This document shows, in pieces, positions 5,079-6,548 of a stretch of 6,548 nt of DNA; the stretch's first letter is position 1; each line of letters starts with the position of its first letter. Origin of the DNA: Verrucomicrobia bacterium UBA2970 (lineage in GTDB: Bacteria; Verrucomicrobiota; Verrucomicrobiia; Limisphaerales; AAA164-E04); assembly GCA_002348345.1 (NCBI GenBank), contig DEAY01000376.1, positions 1-6,548 on the forward strand. The letters run 5' to 3'. The notes beneath the pieces were generated by a model. The model worked only from the letters and a program-made list of their open reading frames with translations, had not been told where the DNA came from and ran no database searches. The translations under genes were made by a program, and so were the position numbers.

Positions 5079-6230
5079 TCAATCTCCAAAGTCGAGAGCA
5101 ATCTCCCCGACGACGGCTAACCAGTGCTCGTGAGACTTGTTTGCTGCGGGGAACTCGATGGCGAGGGCCTCCGCGATCGATCCGTTTGATTTGCCTTTGA
5201 GCATGAGGGTGAGAATGCGGTGGGTAATCCTTCCTCTCTTCGAGAGTTGCGTGATCGAAGCGGGTTGTTTCTTCCGCAGGACCTTCGGTGTCAGATCGGT
5301 CCTGTTGAGGAAGGTCGACTGCTTCAAGGTCGACGGCGATGCCGTGGCTCCTTGAATCGCTTTGGTTACCCAGGTCCACTGATACTCGTCCGAGTCGAGA
5401 CGGACAGAGAGATCGAGGGTGACGCTGTCCCCGGGGGAAAGCTTGAGGGGATGCTGGAAAGGGAAGAAGGCCGATCCATAGACGACGACCGGGGTGTCGG
5501 GCCCAAAGGAGTAGACGTGGTCGTCATCGACCTGACACTCGAACCAAAGATAGAACCCGTGTCCCGTTCCGGCGCGTTCGATTTTGAATTCAACCGAGTT
5601 TTGGTGATCCATCGTGGTGGCGGTTCGATAGTCAATCTCCGCCCAGAGCTTGGGCGAGGTCAGAAGATTCTCGGATTTGGATTCGCGGCTCATGAATCCG
5701 TGACAGAGAGCCTTGGAATAGCAATCGAGCTTTAATTGGTCCGCGGCGAGTTGCTGCCAAGGTTCGACACAGTCTTTAAAGGCCTGTGGATCTGAGGCAA
5801 TGGTGAAAAAGAGGCGGTCTTTTTGTGGGAGCAGGAGGCCACCGGGCTTTAGAAGGCGAGTGCGTGCATCCATGATGGCCGGGAGATTACCGACACATTG
5901 AGGCAGAACGCCACGCAGGTCGGCCACTACGATGTCGACTAATTCGGGGAGTACGACGTCGGTGGACTGGGCTTGATGCCATTGAATGCGGTGACTGACG
6001 CCATTCTCGCGGGCGAGTTCCCTGCCAACTTCAATCGCCGGATTGGGTTCGATCGCATAAACCCGACGAGCCCCTAGGAGGCCGGCGAGAACCGCAAAAT
6101 AACCGGCCCCAGTACCGAGATCGAGGACGACTGAGTCTGGAGTTACCGCTCGTTTCAGCACCGCCGAATAGTTTTCCATGCGGCCGGGATCACCAAGCAT
6201 CGTTGCGTAATCAAGAATGCTGTAAGACAT
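5079..6230 (-). CDS. PRMT-like class I SAM-dependent methyltransferase with C-terminal PqqD-like or winged-helix domain
   Basis: A protein of 383 residues. The N-terminus YATMLGDPGRMENYSAVLKRAV (8-29) matches the YxxML-D-xxR-xxxY entry of arginine methyltransferase-like proteins. SAM-binding motif I is VLDLGTGAGYFAVLA (35-49), and Glu61 in AIEPN should bind the ribose. A post-methylation strand follows at DIVVADL (99-105). The beta-barrel half is recognisable from GHGFYLWFE (223-231), SFGPDTP (241-247), FFPFQHPLKLSPGDSVTLDLS (255-275) and YQWTW (283-287). The classical PRMT double-E loop is missing: the place of the first Glu and Met-Gly reads ADLRGVLP, so arginine may not be the target. The last ~60 residues (SKRGRITHRILTLMLKGKS, then SIAEALAIEFP) resemble a PqqD-type peptide-recognition domain, at modest confidence. 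The gene starts ATG two bases after the upstream kinase stop (TAGGCATG), so the two are in one operon. It is the only gene here ending in TGA. Confidence 0.86.
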   Translation of the reverse strand: MSYSILDYATMLGDPGRMENYSAVLKRAVTPDSVVLDLGTGAGYFAVLAGLLGARRVYAIEPNPAIEVGRELARENGVSHRIQWHQAQSTDVVLPELVDIVVADLRGVLPQCVGNLPAIMDARTRLLKPGGLLLPQKDRLFFTIASDPQAFKDCVEPWQQLAADQLKLDCYSKALCHGFMSRESKSENLLTSPKLWAEIDYRTATTMDHQNSVEFKIERAGTGHGFYLWFECQVDDDHVYSFGPDTPVVVYGSAFFPFQHPLKLSPGDSVTLDLSVRLDSDEYQWTWVTKAIQGATASPSTLKQSTFLNRTDLTPKVLRKKQPASITQLSKRGRITHRILTLMLKGKSNGSIAEALAIEFPAANKSHEHWLAVVGEIALDFGD

Positions 6231-6232
6231 GC

Positions 6233-6548
6233 CTAGGTGGGAATCGGTCCGTGAGAGAGAAGTTCTTGAACGAGTTTGCCCAGTCCTTCTCGCTCTCGCG
6301 GGTAACGCAACCGGTAGACGAGCGTGTTGGCGAGAAGCCGGGAGAGTAGGCCGACCTCTTTGAGGAGTTGCGGGTGACTTGCAGAATCGAGCCGAAAAAG
6401 GTTGCGGGCAAGGGTGAGGTAGGCGTCTTTGGGGCCCATCGGAATCAATTCAATGGCCTTGGAAGCTTTTGAATCCTCCAGGAGGTAGACCGCCGAGATC
6501 GGGTAGCGCGCCGTTTGGAATTCAGTCAGCTTTCCAAGCTCAAAGGAG
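6233..6548 (-). CDS. HPr kinase-like (HprK-related) protein, C-terminal part; start lies beyond the window
   Basis: The frame is open from the right edge, giving the last 104 residues before TAG. It reads SFELGKLTEFQTARYPISAV, then YLLEDSKASKAIELIPMGPKDA (21-42), a helix ARNLFRLD (47-54), LLKEVGLLSRLLANTLVYRLRYPRER (61-86) and a last helix to LLSHGPIPT. The pattern of a YLLE strand, a basic/hydrophobic ligand strand, two helices, and then VYRLRYPRE resembles the C-terminal part of HprK-related kinases found with PqqD-like and peptide-biosynthesis genes. The Walker A loop and catalytic residues would lie upstream, outside the window, so activity cannot be judged. HprK-like kinases occur in lasso-peptide loci and also in exosortase-linked exopolysaccharide loci. 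An internal TTG at 6448 could give a much shorter frame but continuous open coding makes this unlikely. The gene heads the visible operon with the methyltransferase and ABC exporter. Confidence 0.62.
   Translation of the reverse strand, partial: SFELGKLTEFQTARYPISAVYLLEDSKASKAIELIPMGPKDAYLTLARNLFRLDSASHPQLLKEVGLLSRLLANTLVYRLRYPREREGLGKLVQELLSHGPIPT

Noticed and set aside
5079..5081. General reassignment of TGA to a sense codon, suggested by TGA being the stop of only one of six genes
   Set aside because: No other in-frame TGA occurs within about 1,900 codons of confident genes, so TGA is not used as an ordinary sense codon. Local readthrough stays possible and is reported separately.

Overview
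The window holds six protein genes in about 6.5 kb of moderately GC-rich DNA, plus what may be the first 28 codons of a seventh at the left edge. No RNA gene, insertion sequence or CRISPR array is visible. The DJ-1/PfpI-like protein and the sugar phosphate isomerase-like protein resemble versions that I associate from memory with Planctomycetota, Verrucomicrobiota and Acidobacteriota. That is a family-resemblance guess at the organism, not a demonstrated assignment.

Left part (1-1728): a possible exported protein starts at 84 and runs leftward off the window. It is followed by a 257-base gap, then a rightward DJ-1/PfpI-superfamily gene (342-908) and a leftward TIM-barrel sugar phosphate isomerase/epimerase-like gene (1728-898). 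These two genes point at each other and their ends overlap by 11 bases. They look like small-molecule or carbohydrate metabolism genes with no obvious tie to the right half.

Middle (1729-2125): a 397-base divergent spacer without a convincing gene. It contains a 14-base inverted repeat two bases from the isomerase start codon, two tiny overlapping reading frames, and a good ribosome binding site for the next gene.

Right part (2126-6548): a rightward nucleotidyltransferase of the PF14907 type faces a tight leftward operon. The operon is read in the order HprK-like kinase (C-terminal part only), PRMT-like methyltransferase with a possible PqqD-like C-terminal domain, and ABC exporter. An HPr-kinase-like protein, a PF14907 nucleotidyltransferase, a PqqD-like module and an ABC exporter occur together in lasso-peptide and related RiPP (ribosomally made, modified peptide) clusters. 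The likeliest reading is therefore the edge of a peptide modification and export locus, with the rest (precursor, PqqD, cyclase or protease) beyond 6548. No precursor peptide is convincingly visible in the window, so the RiPP reading remains an inference.

The most unusual local feature is the methyltransferase-exporter junction. The two genes are in the same frame, separated by a single TGA and seven codons that would read Pro-Pro-Leu-Pro-Pro-Pro-Pro, with no purine-rich ribosome binding site before the exporter's GTG start.
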